Assembly: GCA_937876205.1 (NCBI GenBank) | Contig: CALEII010000014.1 | Coordinates: 1-64,000, forward strand | DNA: 64,000 nt | Source: an uncultured Clostridia bacterium | GTDB taxonomy: Bacteria > Bacillota > Clostridia > Oscillospirales > Acutalibacteraceae | Direction: 5' to 3' | In this document: positions 8,413 to 16,723 of the stretch, piece after piece | Layout of the letters: each line of letters begins with the position of its first letter | How positions within the stretch are numbered: position 1 is the stretch's first letter | The notes under the pieces: model-generated | The model's input: the letters and a program-made list of their open reading frames with translations, nothing else | Told to the model about the DNA's origin: nothing | The model's database searches: none | Translations under genes and position numbers: made by a program

Positions 8413-8610
8413 TTATCTAAAAATACAAAAAATCATTGATATTTTAATATCTACAAATATATTTTTTGAAATAGCAAAATGCCCTGGAATTGAACTCACA
8501 CCACCGTCTCTCCAAAACACTTTGAACACATTTAGAAGCATCATTAATAATGCTAATGCTTTTTGCGTACATTGAGGGAACGTAGTTAAAATGAATAATT
8601 CTATTTTCAT
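8413..8610 (-). pseudogene. Possible decayed glutaredoxin-like ORF in the operon leader
   Basis: A 65-codon frame starts about 16 nt after the inferred transcription start. It begins MKIELFILTTFPQCTQKALA, which resembles the start of glutaredoxin-like proteins (xELFTxPTCPQCKKALALL), but the first active-site cysteine is Phe. Downstream, SSIPGHFAISKNIFV could match the cis-Pro loop. The middle of the fold is missing and no ribosome site is visible. It may be a remnant, a leader peptide, or chance. Confidence 0.25.
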
Positions 8611-8632
8611 TTTGATAAACAAATACACTATA

Positions 8633-8661
8633 ATTATACTTCTGCCAATTAGATTTGTCAA
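8633..8661 (-). promoter_or_regulatory. Consensus sigma-A promoter for the radical-SAM operon
   Basis: On the minus strand TTGACA (8656-8661) and TATAAT (8633-8638) are separated by exactly 17 bp. The start site would fall near 8626, leaving about 360 nt of leader before the ATG at 8266. It lies just downstream of the TnpV terminator, so the operon has its own promoter. Confidence 0.75.
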
Positions 8662-8820
8662 GGTTTCAGCTATCATTTGCATTAAATAATTCAGCAGCGT
8701 TTATCTCTCGTTTTTTAACAAACGTAGTTCATATGTATCAACGGCTTGATTGATTTTCATGATTACCATTCCTTTTGATATTTTTATTAATTATACCATA
8801 AATATTCAAAAAATTTATAA
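8662..8820. other. Intergenic, one 19-codon ORF only
   Basis: Between the operon promoter and the TnpV terminator the only item is a minus-strand mini-ORF at 8701-8760 (MKINQAVDTYELRLLKNER), preceded by AAGGAATGG. It may be the surviving start of a deleted gene. I see nothing else. Confidence 0.3.
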
Positions 8821-8850
8821 ACGGCGACAGCGATTACTCCCTGCCGCCGT
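8821..8850 (-). terminator. Terminator after tnpV
   Basis: Ten-bp arms (ACGGCGACAG and CTGCCGCCGT, one G-U pair) form a strong GC-rich hairpin. On the minus strand a T-rich stretch follows. It closes the DUF6809-TnpV transcript. Confidence 0.65.
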
Positions 8851-8857
8851 GCTTCGG

Positions 8858-9226
8858 TTAGTTATAAATTATATCGTTGTTTACAATTTCTGTAGCACTG
8901 TTACGGATATTATTCATCAAACCAACCCATTCCATCTGATTTTCCTCTTTTAATTGCTCGGTTACACCTTCTGTTTCTTTCATTTGTTCTACAAGAGTAC
9001 CAAACATCTGCTGTGCCTGATTATCAATGTCTGCAAGGTGCTTCCACAGTCTGCCTTCGGCAATCAGAGTAGTAAATACAACTTTCTTGTGTTTCAAAAG
9101 ATAATCTTTATGCATCATTCCCCATTTGCCGATGGTTATGTTTGCTTCTTCGGGCAGTAATATAAGGTTAGGTATGTTGTAATCTCCAACCTGTCTGTAT
9201 GTAATATTTTTCATAGTTTCATTCAT
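8858..9226 (-). CDS. tnpV: TnpV family transposon-encoded protein
   Basis: This 122-aa protein matches the TnpV family found on Tn4451-like and other clostridial mobilizable elements, whose biochemical role is unknown. The recognisable parts are the IGKWGMMHKDYLLKHKK segment, the ADIDNQAQQMF segment, and the C-terminal QMEWVGLMNNIRNSATEIV ending in NNDIIYN. No membrane segment is present and the helices are charged and coiled. The ATG overlaps the stop of the DUF6809 gene as ATGA, so the two are co-translated. It marks this stretch as transposon-derived. Confidence 0.9.
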   Translation of the reverse strand: MNETMKNITYRQVGDYNIPNLILLPEEANITIGKWGMMHKDYLLKHKKVVFTTLIAEGRLWKHLADIDNQAQQMFGTLVEQMKETEGVTEQLKEENQMEWVGLMNNIRNSATEIVNNDIIYN

Positions 9227-9501
9227 CCTTTCGTATTCTTAACAAATGTGTCATATGTGAACTTTGCTCCGAATCTGAAGCCCGATATAAAGCTGTCAGC
9301 ATTACTTATTGTTGAAAAATCAATGTAAGCACTGACATAGTTTTTAAACATTTCCTTATCCTCTCCGGTAAGTCTTGCCGTGAGTTGCTCTTCTTTCTCT
9401 GCGAGGTTATTCAGTTTCTTTTTGAGTTTAGGTGTTAATTCTGAATTGACTTCTTGTGGCTCTATGTTGCCGTAATAGAAATCTTCAATAATATTAGACA
9501 T
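9223..9501 (-). CDS. DUF6809-like small transposon protein
   Basis: This 92-aa helical protein has an acidic start (MSNIIEDFYYGNIEPQE) and the ending SFISGFRFGAKFTYDTF. That pattern is typical of the short DUF6809 proteins encoded just before TnpV or recombinase genes in clostridial elements. No catalytic motif is visible. It carries a GGAGG-type site upstream and ends in an ATGA overlap with tnpV. The family assignment is from memory of the pattern and is moderately sure; function is unknown. Confidence 0.7.
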   Translation of the reverse strand: MSNIIEDFYYGNIEPQEVNSELTPKLKKKLNNLAEKEEQLTARLTGEDKEMFKNYVSAYIDFSTISNADSFISGFRFGAKFTYDTFVKNTKG

Positions 9502-9613
9502 TATGTACCTCCATATGTTTCTCTACTAAGCAACAGCAGGAGTGCAGAATACTATGTTTGAAGCCGGTTTTACTTATATTTTGAGTAAATCCCTTATGAA
9601 CATCCGCACCATA

Positions 9614-9650
9614 GTGAGTGTTCATAACACAAGTGAACACTCACTTTTCT
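9614..9650. terminator. Strong hairpin with T-run
   Basis: Perfect 10-bp arms GTGAGTGTTC (9614-9623) and GAACACTCAC (9635-9644) are followed on the plus strand by TTTTCTTTTTT. It lies about 110 bp upstream of the DUF6809 start, with no plus-strand gene before it. It may instead be a binding site or element end. Confidence 0.5.
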
Positions 9651-9696
9651 TTTTTACATTTCCTCATAGTTAGTTTAATATAGTTCGTTATGTATC

Positions 9697-9723
9697 GAGC
9701 AGGTTTTGAGCCTGCTCTTTTTT
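9697..9723 (+). terminator. Hairpin with T-run beside recombinase stub
   Basis: Arms GAGCAGG and CCTGCTC around a 7-nt loop are followed by six or more T. It lies immediately past the stop of the recombinase stub, which runs on the other strand, so it could serve as a bidirectional stop or be part of an element end. Confidence 0.45.
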
Positions 9724-9724
9724 G

Positions 9725-9925
9725 TTATGCCGTGAGATATTTCACGGCAACGCCTTGTCTTGTTTCAAGGACTATATTCTCCTCTTTAACAGGATTTTCA
9801 ATAACCCCGATAAATCGGTAATGGATTATGATTTCTGTGTTTTTGTTCTTTCCCTTGCCCTCTGCCTCATAAACATCAATGTGGTCAATGAGCTCGTAAA
9901 TGAGTGGTGCTGTGATTGTATCAAT
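9725..9925 (-). pseudogene. C-terminal stub of a second serine recombinase (DUF4368 type)
   Basis: The last 65 codons of this frame read TITAPLIYELIDHIDVYEAE and then EIIIHYRFIGVIENP. This is the standard DUF4368 end of large serine recombinases. The residues before it (upstream to 10069) bear no resemblance to the family, and the resolvase catalytic domain is absent, so only the tail survives. It ends just downstream of the V-ATPase operon. Together with the stub at 1231-1500 it brackets the radical-SAM operon and the TnpV pair. Confidence 0.7.
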
Positions 9926-10090
9926 AAGAGATAAGAAAACCGCCTCACTTGCAGTGAAACGGTTTTTTAAATACATAAAATATAGATAAGAAAAAGGTGA
10001 AGAGGAGATTGTTTTCTGAATCAGCATCAGATTTTTCTTAAAAAACTCAGCAAATAATGTGAGTTGCAAAATACTCCATTTCTTTTTATA

Positions 10091-10516
10091 TTATCCCAAA
10101 GCCACCATACTGAAAACAAGAGCGAACAAAGCTACTGTTTCACAGAGACCGACAACAGTAATGTACTGAGAAAAACCTTTTCCCGTTTCGGCTAAAGCGT
10201 CTGCACCCGCAGCACCTGCTTTACCCTGAACATAAGCTGATACTGCCATTGCAAGACCTGATGCAATACCGAGACCAAAAAGAAAAGCAGGGTCTGCGGT
10301 GGCTGATTTCATCTGTTGCATAAGAAGAAAGCCGTAAATAGTCTGTGTAAGGGGAGCACCTGCAAAAACCGTAAGAATGAACGGTGCTGCCTTATTGTTC
10401 ATATAACACTTCTTCCATGCACCTATTGATGCCTGACCTGCGATACCGATACCGATTGCAGAACCGATAGCGGCAATACCCATTGCTAACGCTGTACCTA
10501 ATAAACCTAAATTCAT
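10091..10516 (-). CDS. ntpK: V-type ATPase subunit K (rotor ring)
   Basis: This 141-aa four-helix proteolipid forms the membrane rotor ring. Helix 1 has the repeated-glycine pattern MGIAAIGSAIGIGIAGQASI. Helix 2 carries LTQTIYGFLL with no carboxylate, and helix 4 carries the single ion-binding glutamate in GLCETVALFAL. The Gln in LTQ, the Gln in YVQGKAGAAG and the Glu resemble the residues that bind sodium in the Enterococcus hirae ring, so sodium coupling is possible but not proved. It is last in the operon, after subunit I. Confidence 0.93.
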   Translation of the reverse strand: MNLGLLGTALAMGIAAIGSAIGIGIAGQASIGAWKKCYMNNKAAPFILTVFAGAPLTQTIYGFLLMQQMKSATADPAFLFGLGIASGLAMAVSAYVQGKAGAAGADALAETGKGFSQYITVVGLCETVALFALVFSMVALG

Positions 10517-10531
10517 AGTAATTCTCCTTTT

Positions 10532-12457
10532 TTAATCAATTTGTTCTTTAAATGGTTTGAATTTGTGTCCGCTCCAGGACATATCAAGATGTGATGAGAA
10601 TTCCAAAGTGTTCAGTCTGATTCCGTGAACAATAACAGACAGAACATTCAGTATCATATTAAGTCCGTGTCCGAATACCAGAAGGACTATGGCAATTATC
10701 ATAAACATAAAATTGCCAAGCAGCGGACTTGCGAGTTCATTTACGGTTGCAGATATTGCCGCACCTGCAAGACCGACTGCCCAAAGCCTGATATATGAAA
10801 CTATATCTGAGAAAACATTGACTACACCAAGCAACACAGAAACTATGTTTTTAAGGCTTTCAAGTATAGATTTAACAATACTTCCCTCATAGTTTGCGAA
10901 CACAAAGCTCATAACAAAGCCTACGATAACCAGTATAAGTGCAACTGTTCCCACGGGAATACCGCCGATTACGAGTCCGAAGCTGAAAACAGCGGAATTA
11001 ACAACAAAACTCAATACTACATAATAGATCCCCACAAGTTGCAATATTGACCCGATATCACCGAGTATCTTAATTGATTTCCTGTTTCTTTTTGCAACCT
11101 TGAGATGTGCTATAACAAGCTGAATGAGAGCCAAAGAAAAACAGAAAATCTGCAAATTCTGTGCGGTTGTAAGACCGGCATTTCCGTTTGTCCAGAAAGG
11201 ATACCATATTTTATCGGCATATACATTCGAGATAAACGGGATTGATAGCTTCTGAAGCCATTCGGGCAGCTTCTCAGCAGGAAGACCACCCCATGTGCAA
11301 GTTAATGTTCCCCAAAGTATTGTCGAAATACCGAAAAGACCAACTAACAGAAATGCGGGTGGGATTTCTTTCTTTGCTTTTGCAGATTTAATAATCAACA
11401 CTGCAGCAACAGCTGAAATAAGTAGTCCGTAAACTCCGTCACCGAATATAATTCCGAAGAAAATGAGGATAAAGCCTAAGAACCAACCTGAAATATCATA
11501 CTCAAAATACCCCGGAACAGTGCCTAAAAAGTCAGTAAGCGGATAAATAAGGCTTACAAACTTATTGTTTTTAAGCTTTGTCGGAACATTATCCTCTTCA
11601 GTTGGGTCCTCAATAAGAAGTCCCCAACCATTCTCTCCGGCAATTTTTTTAAGACGGGAAAGATTATCTTCTTCAACATATCCCGTAAAATATGCAACCG
11701 AAACATCATTTTTAGCGTTCTCCGACAAGCTTTCAGCTTTCATGCCGGTGGCATATACCTCAAATTCAATTTCCTTTTCGCAGAATTTAACGGTATTCTT
11801 AAAACCATAACTATATCCTGCATATCCGATTATTTTTTTATCAATTGACTCAATCGCTTTGCTGATTTCTTCAAGCTTTTGTTTTATAGCTGCGGTAGAA
11901 ATCTGCGGTAATTCAAAACGATAGCTTTTGAGCTTTTCTGTAATTTCTTCATCCTCAACGCCGGATATAATCAGAGCAAACTTCACTGAATTTTTAGTTC
12001 TTTCTAAACTAATGGTTTTTACCGCTTCAGGAATACTGTCATATTCAGCTTTCGGCATTTCATAAAACGAAAGATTAACACCTTTTTTTAACAAGTCGTT
12101 AATGTCTTCAGGGTTGACATCACCCCAGCTTTTAAGTCGCTCAAGCTCAGAAGTCAAAGTATGCTGTTCATTCAGATAAGCTTTCTTTTTTTCTGCTAAG
12201 GAAGTTATTTCTTTTGCTGCGGAAACAGCTTCGGAAGCAGTTATGTCTATTTGCTCAATATTCTTATTTTTCTTTTCGCTTAACAGGAAAACAGCACTTT
12301 CAAGCAGAGCAACCTGTTCTTTTAATTCATCGATTCTTTTGCCTGAGCCTTCTGTGATTTCTATGTGAACAATTCCTGCTTTGCGAAGTATTTTAAGAGC
12401 TTCTCTTTTTTTATCTCCCATAACTACAAGAGAGATTTTTTTCATCGGTACAATCAT
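10532..12457 (-). CDS. ntpI: V-type ATPase subunit I (stator membrane subunit a)
   Basis: This 641-aa protein joins the soluble stator to the membrane. The first 330 or so residues are soluble and coiled (EKKKAYLNEQHTLTSELERL). The rest holds about seven membrane segments, with SDIVSYIRLWAVGLAGAAIS containing the arginine that faces the rotor ring. The start MIVPMKKISLVVM at 12457 is standard for the family and gives an ATGA overlap with subunit D, with GGAGGTG ten bp upstream. Size is normal for the bacterial type. Confidence 0.93.
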   Translation of the reverse strand: MIVPMKKISLVVMGDKKREALKILRKAGIVHIEITEGSGKRIDELKEQVALLESAVFLLSEKKNKNIEQIDITASEAVSAAKEITSLAEKKKAYLNEQHTLTSELERLKSWGDVNPEDINDLLKKGVNLSFYEMPKAEYDSIPEAVKTISLERTKNSVKFALIISGVEDEEITEKLKSYRFELPQISTAAIKQKLEEISKAIESIDKKIIGYAGYSYGFKNTVKFCEKEIEFEVYATGMKAESLSENAKNDVSVAYFTGYVEEDNLSRLKKIAGENGWGLLIEDPTEEDNVPTKLKNNKFVSLIYPLTDFLGTVPGYFEYDISGWFLGFILIFFGIIFGDGVYGLLISAVAAVLIIKSAKAKKEIPPAFLLVGLFGISTILWGTLTCTWGGLPAEKLPEWLQKLSIPFISNVYADKIWYPFWTNGNAGLTTAQNLQIFCFSLALIQLVIAHLKVAKRNRKSIKILGDIGSILQLVGIYYVVLSFVVNSAVFSFGLVIGGIPVGTVALILVIVGFVMSFVFANYEGSIVKSILESLKNIVSVLLGVVNVFSDIVSYIRLWAVGLAGAAISATVNELASPLLGNFMFMIIAIVLLVFGHGLNMILNVLSVIVHGIRLNTLEFSSHLDMSWSGHKFKPFKEQID

Positions 12458-13086
12458 ACAGCACACACCTCCGTTTGCGAAGATGATTCATCACGAGCGG
12501 CTATTTTGCGTTTTGAAATTTTTGAACGCACAACAGCGCTGACCTGCTGGTCTGCCATATAAATTGATATCTTTTTGATATTTGCCTGTGTTTCGGGAAT
12601 TTTCACTTTTTCAAACAAGTTGACTCTTTGTGAAGTAGAAAGCAATTCTTTTTCTAAAAGCCTTACCTGTTCATCCAACACTTCCGCCTCTAAATCGAGC
12701 GACATTGCTTTTTCCATATGATTTGCTGCAATATCCACCCAAAGTGGTGTTTCATATAAATCGTAATCACCTCTGGAAAAGTCTGCGCCCTCAAAAGTGG
12801 GAATCGTAACACCTGCAATGTTTCCCGTTCCTTTTCGGATGTTGCTTACAGTAATAATTCCGTCGGGGAAAGCACTTTCTTCACTGAAAACTGCAATCCA
12901 TGAAGAAAACCCTTTTTCTAAGTTTTCCCGTTCTTGTCTTACCGAGGCAGCCTTTGCTTCAATTATTCTTATTTCCGATTGAAGCTGTTGCTTTTTAAGT
13001 GTCAGCGTAGGCAAATATCTTTGATACATTTTAAGAGCATCTTTCTGTACCTTTAACTCATTTTTAGTTAATTTGATTTTTGCCAA
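12454..13086 (-). CDS. ntpD: V-type ATPase subunit D (central stalk)
   Basis: This 210-aa protein forms the rotating central shaft. The N-terminal KLTKNELKVQKDALKMYQRY and the C-terminal VNLFEKVKIPETQANIKKI are the two long helices of the coiled-coil shaft. The gene starts with TTG at 13084-13086, eight bp after an AGGAGG site; no ATG lies in a better place. It ends in an ATGA overlap with subunit I. Confidence 0.92.
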   Translation of the reverse strand: MAKIKLTKNELKVQKDALKMYQRYLPTLTLKKQQLQSEIRIIEAKAASVRQERENLEKGFSSWIAVFSEESAFPDGIITVSNIRKGTGNIAGVTIPTFEGADFSRGDYDLYETPLWVDIAANHMEKAMSLDLEAEVLDEQVRLLEKELLSTSQRVNLFEKVKIPETQANIKKISIYMADQQVSAVVRSKISKRKIAARDESSSQTEVCAV

Positions 13087-13099
13087 AATTCAGTCCTCC

Positions 13100-14395
13100 T
13101 TACTTTACAGGCCAGAATTCTTCTGTAAGGTCTGACTTAATTCCTGTTTCATCTTTTTGGAAACAATCTGCAAGAATCTGCCAACCGAGGTCAAGTGACT
13201 CCTCAAGTGTTAAATTAACCGACAAATCCATAAGCTTATTTTCAAAAAGCTGACCGTATTTCAATAATTTCTCATCCCAGCGGTTCATTGAAAAGCCCAT
13301 ATTCTTCTTTTCCAATGTTTCTTTATAGGATGAATACAATCTAATCATAGAGTCCATAAGAATACGGTGATCCTTACGTGTTTTGCTGTTGACATTCTGT
13401 TTCAGACGGGAAAGTGAACCGAAAGGTTCAATTCTTCCGCCTTTCAGATAATACTGACCTTCGGTAATATAACCTGTATTATCGGGAACAGGGTGTGTAA
13501 CGTCATCACCCGGCATTGTAGTAACAGCAAGCACCGTGACAGAACCTGAGTTGTCAAAATCAACTGCCTTTTCATAACGGGAAGCAAGCTGAGAATAAAG
13601 GTCACCGGGATAGCCTCGGTTTGAGGGAACCTGTTCTTGTGTGATAGCAATTTCTTTCATTGCATCTGCAAAGTTTGTCATATCAGTGAGAAGCACCAAT
13701 ACATCCTTATCCTGCAATGCAAACTGTTCTGCAACAGCAAGCGCCATATCGGGAATCATCATACATTCAACGGTAGGATCGGATGCAGTATGAATAAACA
13801 TTACTGTTTTGCTTAAAGCACCACCGTTTGACAGTTCTTCTTTGAAGTAAAGAAAATCGTCATATTTAAGCCCCATACCACCGAGAACAATAACATCTGC
13901 TTCCGCCTGCAAGGCAATACGGGCAAGAAGCTGGTTGTAAGGCTCACCTGAAATTGAAAAAATCGGAAGCTTCTGCGAAACAACAAGAGTGTTGAACATA
14001 TCAATCATAGGAATATTTGTTCTCATCATTCTGTTTGCAAGAATTCGTTTTGTAGGGTTAACCGACGGACCGCCGATCGGTTTCATATTATCCGTAAGTG
14101 CCGGTCCTTTGTCTCTGGGCTCACCGGAGCCGTTAAAAATTCTGCCGAGAAGGTCATCACTGAATGATATTCTCATATCGTGACCTAAAAAACGAACCTC
14201 ATCACCTGTTGAAATCCCCTGACCGCCGGCGAACACCTGTAAGGAAACAATATCTCCGTCAATTTTATTGACCTGAGCGAGTGATTTACCGAAACGGGTA
14301 TTTATCTGTGCCAGTTCGTTGTAGCGTATACCCTGTGCTTTAACGGTAATAACATTACCTGTAATTGATTCTATTTTGTTGAACACCTTATTCAT
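13100..14395 (-). CDS. ntpB: V-type ATPase subunit B (regulatory, non-catalytic)
   Basis: This 431-aa subunit alternates with A in the ATPase head. It has the GGPSVNPTKRI segment, and IFSISGEPYNQLLARIALQA where the catalytic subunit would have a Walker A, so it lacks the GKT motif as expected. SRYEKA and YPGDLYSQLASRY are also family motifs. ATG at 14395 follows GGTGGTGAG and lies 2 bp after the subunit A stop; the GTG two codons earlier is possible. Confidence 0.94.
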   Translation of the reverse strand: MNKVFNKIESITGNVITVKAQGIRYNELAQINTRFGKSLAQVNKIDGDIVSLQVFAGGQGISTGDEVRFLGHDMRISFSDDLLGRIFNGSGEPRDKGPALTDNMKPIGGPSVNPTKRILANRMMRTNIPMIDMFNTLVVSQKLPIFSISGEPYNQLLARIALQAEADVIVLGGMGLKYDDFLYFKEELSNGGALSKTVMFIHTASDPTVECMMIPDMALAVAEQFALQDKDVLVLLTDMTNFADAMKEIAITQEQVPSNRGYPGDLYSQLASRYEKAVDFDNSGSVTVLAVTTMPGDDVTHPVPDNTGYITEGQYYLKGGRIEPFGSLSRLKQNVNSKTRKDHRILMDSMIRLYSSYKETLEKKNMGFSMNRWDEKLLKYGQLFENKLMDLSVNLTLEESLDLGWQILADCFQKDETGIKSDLTEEFWPVK

Positions 14396-14397
14396 TA

Positions 14398-16167
14398 TCA
14401 CTCACCACCTTTCAAAAGAAGCTCTGCTTCACGGTTCAATCTGCCATGACCGTCAGCGTACATAGTGTCTATTTCAGCCTCTGCTTTGGCAAAAGCCTCA
14501 CTTTCAAATTCGGTATAATTCCAGTCAATAAATTTCTGTCTCATACGATTGAAAAAGCTGCGAGCATCATCCTTGCTGTCAAGAGCATATTCACTGCCGA
14601 GAATATACACAAGTTTATCCGTTACATAACACTGACGCTCTTTGGTACAGTTTGCTTCAACGGAATCAAAAGAGTTCTGCTGAAGATAAACAGCATCAAG
14701 CATTTCTGCCTTCAGATATGCAGTGTAATCTTCAATACTTGTACCATCTTCACCGACAACCTTCATCATTGAACCGATTTCGTCTCCGTGAAGAAGAATA
14801 TTTTTGCAGAAACCTGACTTTGCAGGGTCTGTAACAGGTTTATATTTTGACCAGGAAATAAGCGGGTCTATTGCAGGATATTTTCTCGCATCAGAACGTT
14901 CACGTGAAAGCCCGTGGAAGGCTCCGACTACCTTGAGAGTTGCCTGAGTAACCGGCTCTTCAAAGTTACCGCCTGCAGGAGAAACAGTACCGCCGATTGT
15001 AACGGAGCCCTTACTTCCGTCAGGAAGAAGTACGCAGCCTGCTCTTTCATAGAAGGCCGCAATGTATGATTCAAGATATGCGGGAAAAGCCTCTTCACCG
15101 GGGATTTCTTCAAGTCTGCCTGACATTTCACGCATAGCCTGAGCCCAACGCGATGTGGAGTCAGCAAGCATCAAAACATTGAGACCCATCTGTCTGTAAT
15201 ACTCAGCAAGTGTTACTGCGGTGTAAACTGAAGCTTCACGGGATGCAACAGGCATTGAAGAGGTGTTGCAGACAATAATTGTTCTTTCCATAAGAGAACG
15301 TCCTGTTTTAGGGTCTGTAAGCTCAGGAAACTCTGTCAGTGTTTCAACGACTTCACCGGCACGTTCACCGCAGGCAGCAATAATAACTATATCAACATCT
15401 GCATATTTCGATGTGGTGTGCTGTAAAACTGTTTTTCCCGCACCGAAAGGACCGGGAGTGCAATAAGTTCCGCCCTTTGCGACAGGGAAGAAGGAGTCAA
15501 TAAGACGGACCTTTGTTTCCATTGTTTCGACAGGAGCCAGTCTTTCACTGTAACACTTAATTGCACGCTTAACAGGCCACTTGAACGACATAGAAACAGA
15601 GATTTCTCTGCCTCTTTCATCAGTTAAAACCGCAATTTCTTCGTTTACCGTATATTCGCCTTTTTCTGCAACGGATTTCAATGTATATATTCCGAGTAAA
15701 TTAAAGGGAATGAATATTTTATGAGTAAAAGGACCTTCAGGAACTGTACCTATATATTCACCGGCACGAAGAATGTCCCCGACTTTTGCAGTGGGGGTAA
15801 ATTCCCATTTCTTTTCGCAATCAAGTCCGTCTGCATAATTTCCTCTTTCAAGAAACCAGCCTGCCTGTTCAGCTAACACGGGCAGAGGATTCTGAAGTCC
15901 GTCATAAATCTGCCCCAATAGGCCCGGTCCTAACTGTGCAGAGAGCATTTCCCCCGTAAAATCAACATCATCTCCGCATTTGATGCCGCCTGTCATTTCA
16001 TAAACCTGTATCTGAGCGATATTTCCTCGTATGCGTATAACCTCACTCTTGAGTTTGGTATCGTCAACATTAACATAGCAAATCTCATTCATCGAAACAT
16101 TATTTTCAAACCTTACAGATACAAGGTTGCCGTTAATACTTACTACTTTACCTTTGTTTGCGGTCAT
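14398..16167 (-). CDS. ntpA: V-type ATPase subunit A (catalytic)
   Basis: This 589-aa protein is the ATP-hydrolysing subunit. The P-loop GPFGAGKTVLQ is near residue 234, the catalytic ACGERAGEVVE follows, and the Walker B-like LNVLMLADSTSRWAQAMRE is near residue 325. Full length matches archaeal/bacterial A subunits, including the non-homologous insert before the nucleotide domain. It starts with ATG after GGAGG and overlaps the upstream DUF2764 gene by 4 bp, so translation of the head subunits is coupled. Confidence 0.96.
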   Translation of the reverse strand: MTANKGKVVSINGNLVSVRFENNVSMNEICYVNVDDTKLKSEVIRIRGNIAQIQVYEMTGGIKCGDDVDFTGEMLSAQLGPGLLGQIYDGLQNPLPVLAEQAGWFLERGNYADGLDCEKKWEFTPTAKVGDILRAGEYIGTVPEGPFTHKIFIPFNLLGIYTLKSVAEKGEYTVNEEIAVLTDERGREISVSMSFKWPVKRAIKCYSERLAPVETMETKVRLIDSFFPVAKGGTYCTPGPFGAGKTVLQHTTSKYADVDIVIIAACGERAGEVVETLTEFPELTDPKTGRSLMERTIIVCNTSSMPVASREASVYTAVTLAEYYRQMGLNVLMLADSTSRWAQAMREMSGRLEEIPGEEAFPAYLESYIAAFYERAGCVLLPDGSKGSVTIGGTVSPAGGNFEEPVTQATLKVVGAFHGLSRERSDARKYPAIDPLISWSKYKPVTDPAKSGFCKNILLHGDEIGSMMKVVGEDGTSIEDYTAYLKAEMLDAVYLQQNSFDSVEANCTKERQCYVTDKLVYILGSEYALDSKDDARSFFNRMRQKFIDWNYTEFESEAFAKAEAEIDTMYADGHGRLNREAELLLKGGE

Positions 16168-16721
16168 TGTATAACCTCCGTTTTATCCTCACTCATAATT
16201 GAGTCATAGATTTTTCTGTATGCGGTCTCCCCGCTATGTGTATCAAATTTTCTCATACGCTCCAGGAGCTTAAGTTTAAGACAATAATAGAACACAAATT
16301 CTTCCGAAAAAGAATCCATTGGTCTCAGCGTTTCCAGAAACTCAAGACGGTAGCGATTGAGAAACTTTTCTGCCTCCATAGGGCTTTCAATATCAATAGC
16401 AATACGGACCGCCTGTAAAAGACTGACGGGGAGAGATTGTATCCCGGCATCAAAATTTTTGTTCATCTTATCTGCACGAAGCGTTGCTAATGCAAGACGG
16501 AGATTTCGCTCACCTTCATTCCATTTTTCAATCAGGGCAGATGATGATTTTTCATAAGTTCTTGATGGAATAAGAGAAATACTTTTAAGCTCAGCAAACG
16601 CCCTTTTTCCTAAAAATCGACTGCATAACTCAAAAAATTGGTTTTCGGTAACCGGTATCGGTGTGTTTTCACTTAAACCATCCAGAGAAGGCAGTTGAGA
16701 TATCAGATAATACTCCGCCAT
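16164..16721 (-). CDS. DUF2764 protein of the V-type ATPase operon
   Basis: This 185-aa helical protein begins MAEYYLISQLPSLDGLSENTP, the typical opening of DUF2764 proteins. These are found only in the V-ATPase operons of Bacteroidetes, spirochaetes, chlamydiae and some Clostridia, between E and A. In that layout no subunit C gene is present, so a role replacing the C (d-like) subunit that joins shaft to ring is likely by position, but is not shown by sequence. It follows ntpE by 2 bp. Confidence 0.85.
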   Translation of the reverse strand: MAEYYLISQLPSLDGLSENTPIPVTENQFFELCSRFLGKRAFAELKSISLIPSRTYEKSSSALIEKWNEGERNLRLALATLRADKMNKNFDAGIQSLPVSLLQAVRIAIDIESPMEAEKFLNRYRLEFLETLRPMDSFSEEFVFYYCLKLKLLERMRKFDTHSGETAYRKIYDSIMSEDKTEVIQ

Positions 16722-16723
16722 AA

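Noticed and set aside
8474..8566. tRNA-like fold with T-loop TTCAATTC in the operon leader
   Set aside because: The T-stem does not pair and the acceptor spacing is three nucleotides off, so it is not a tRNA. It also lies inside an open frame. Kept only as a low-interest structural remark.
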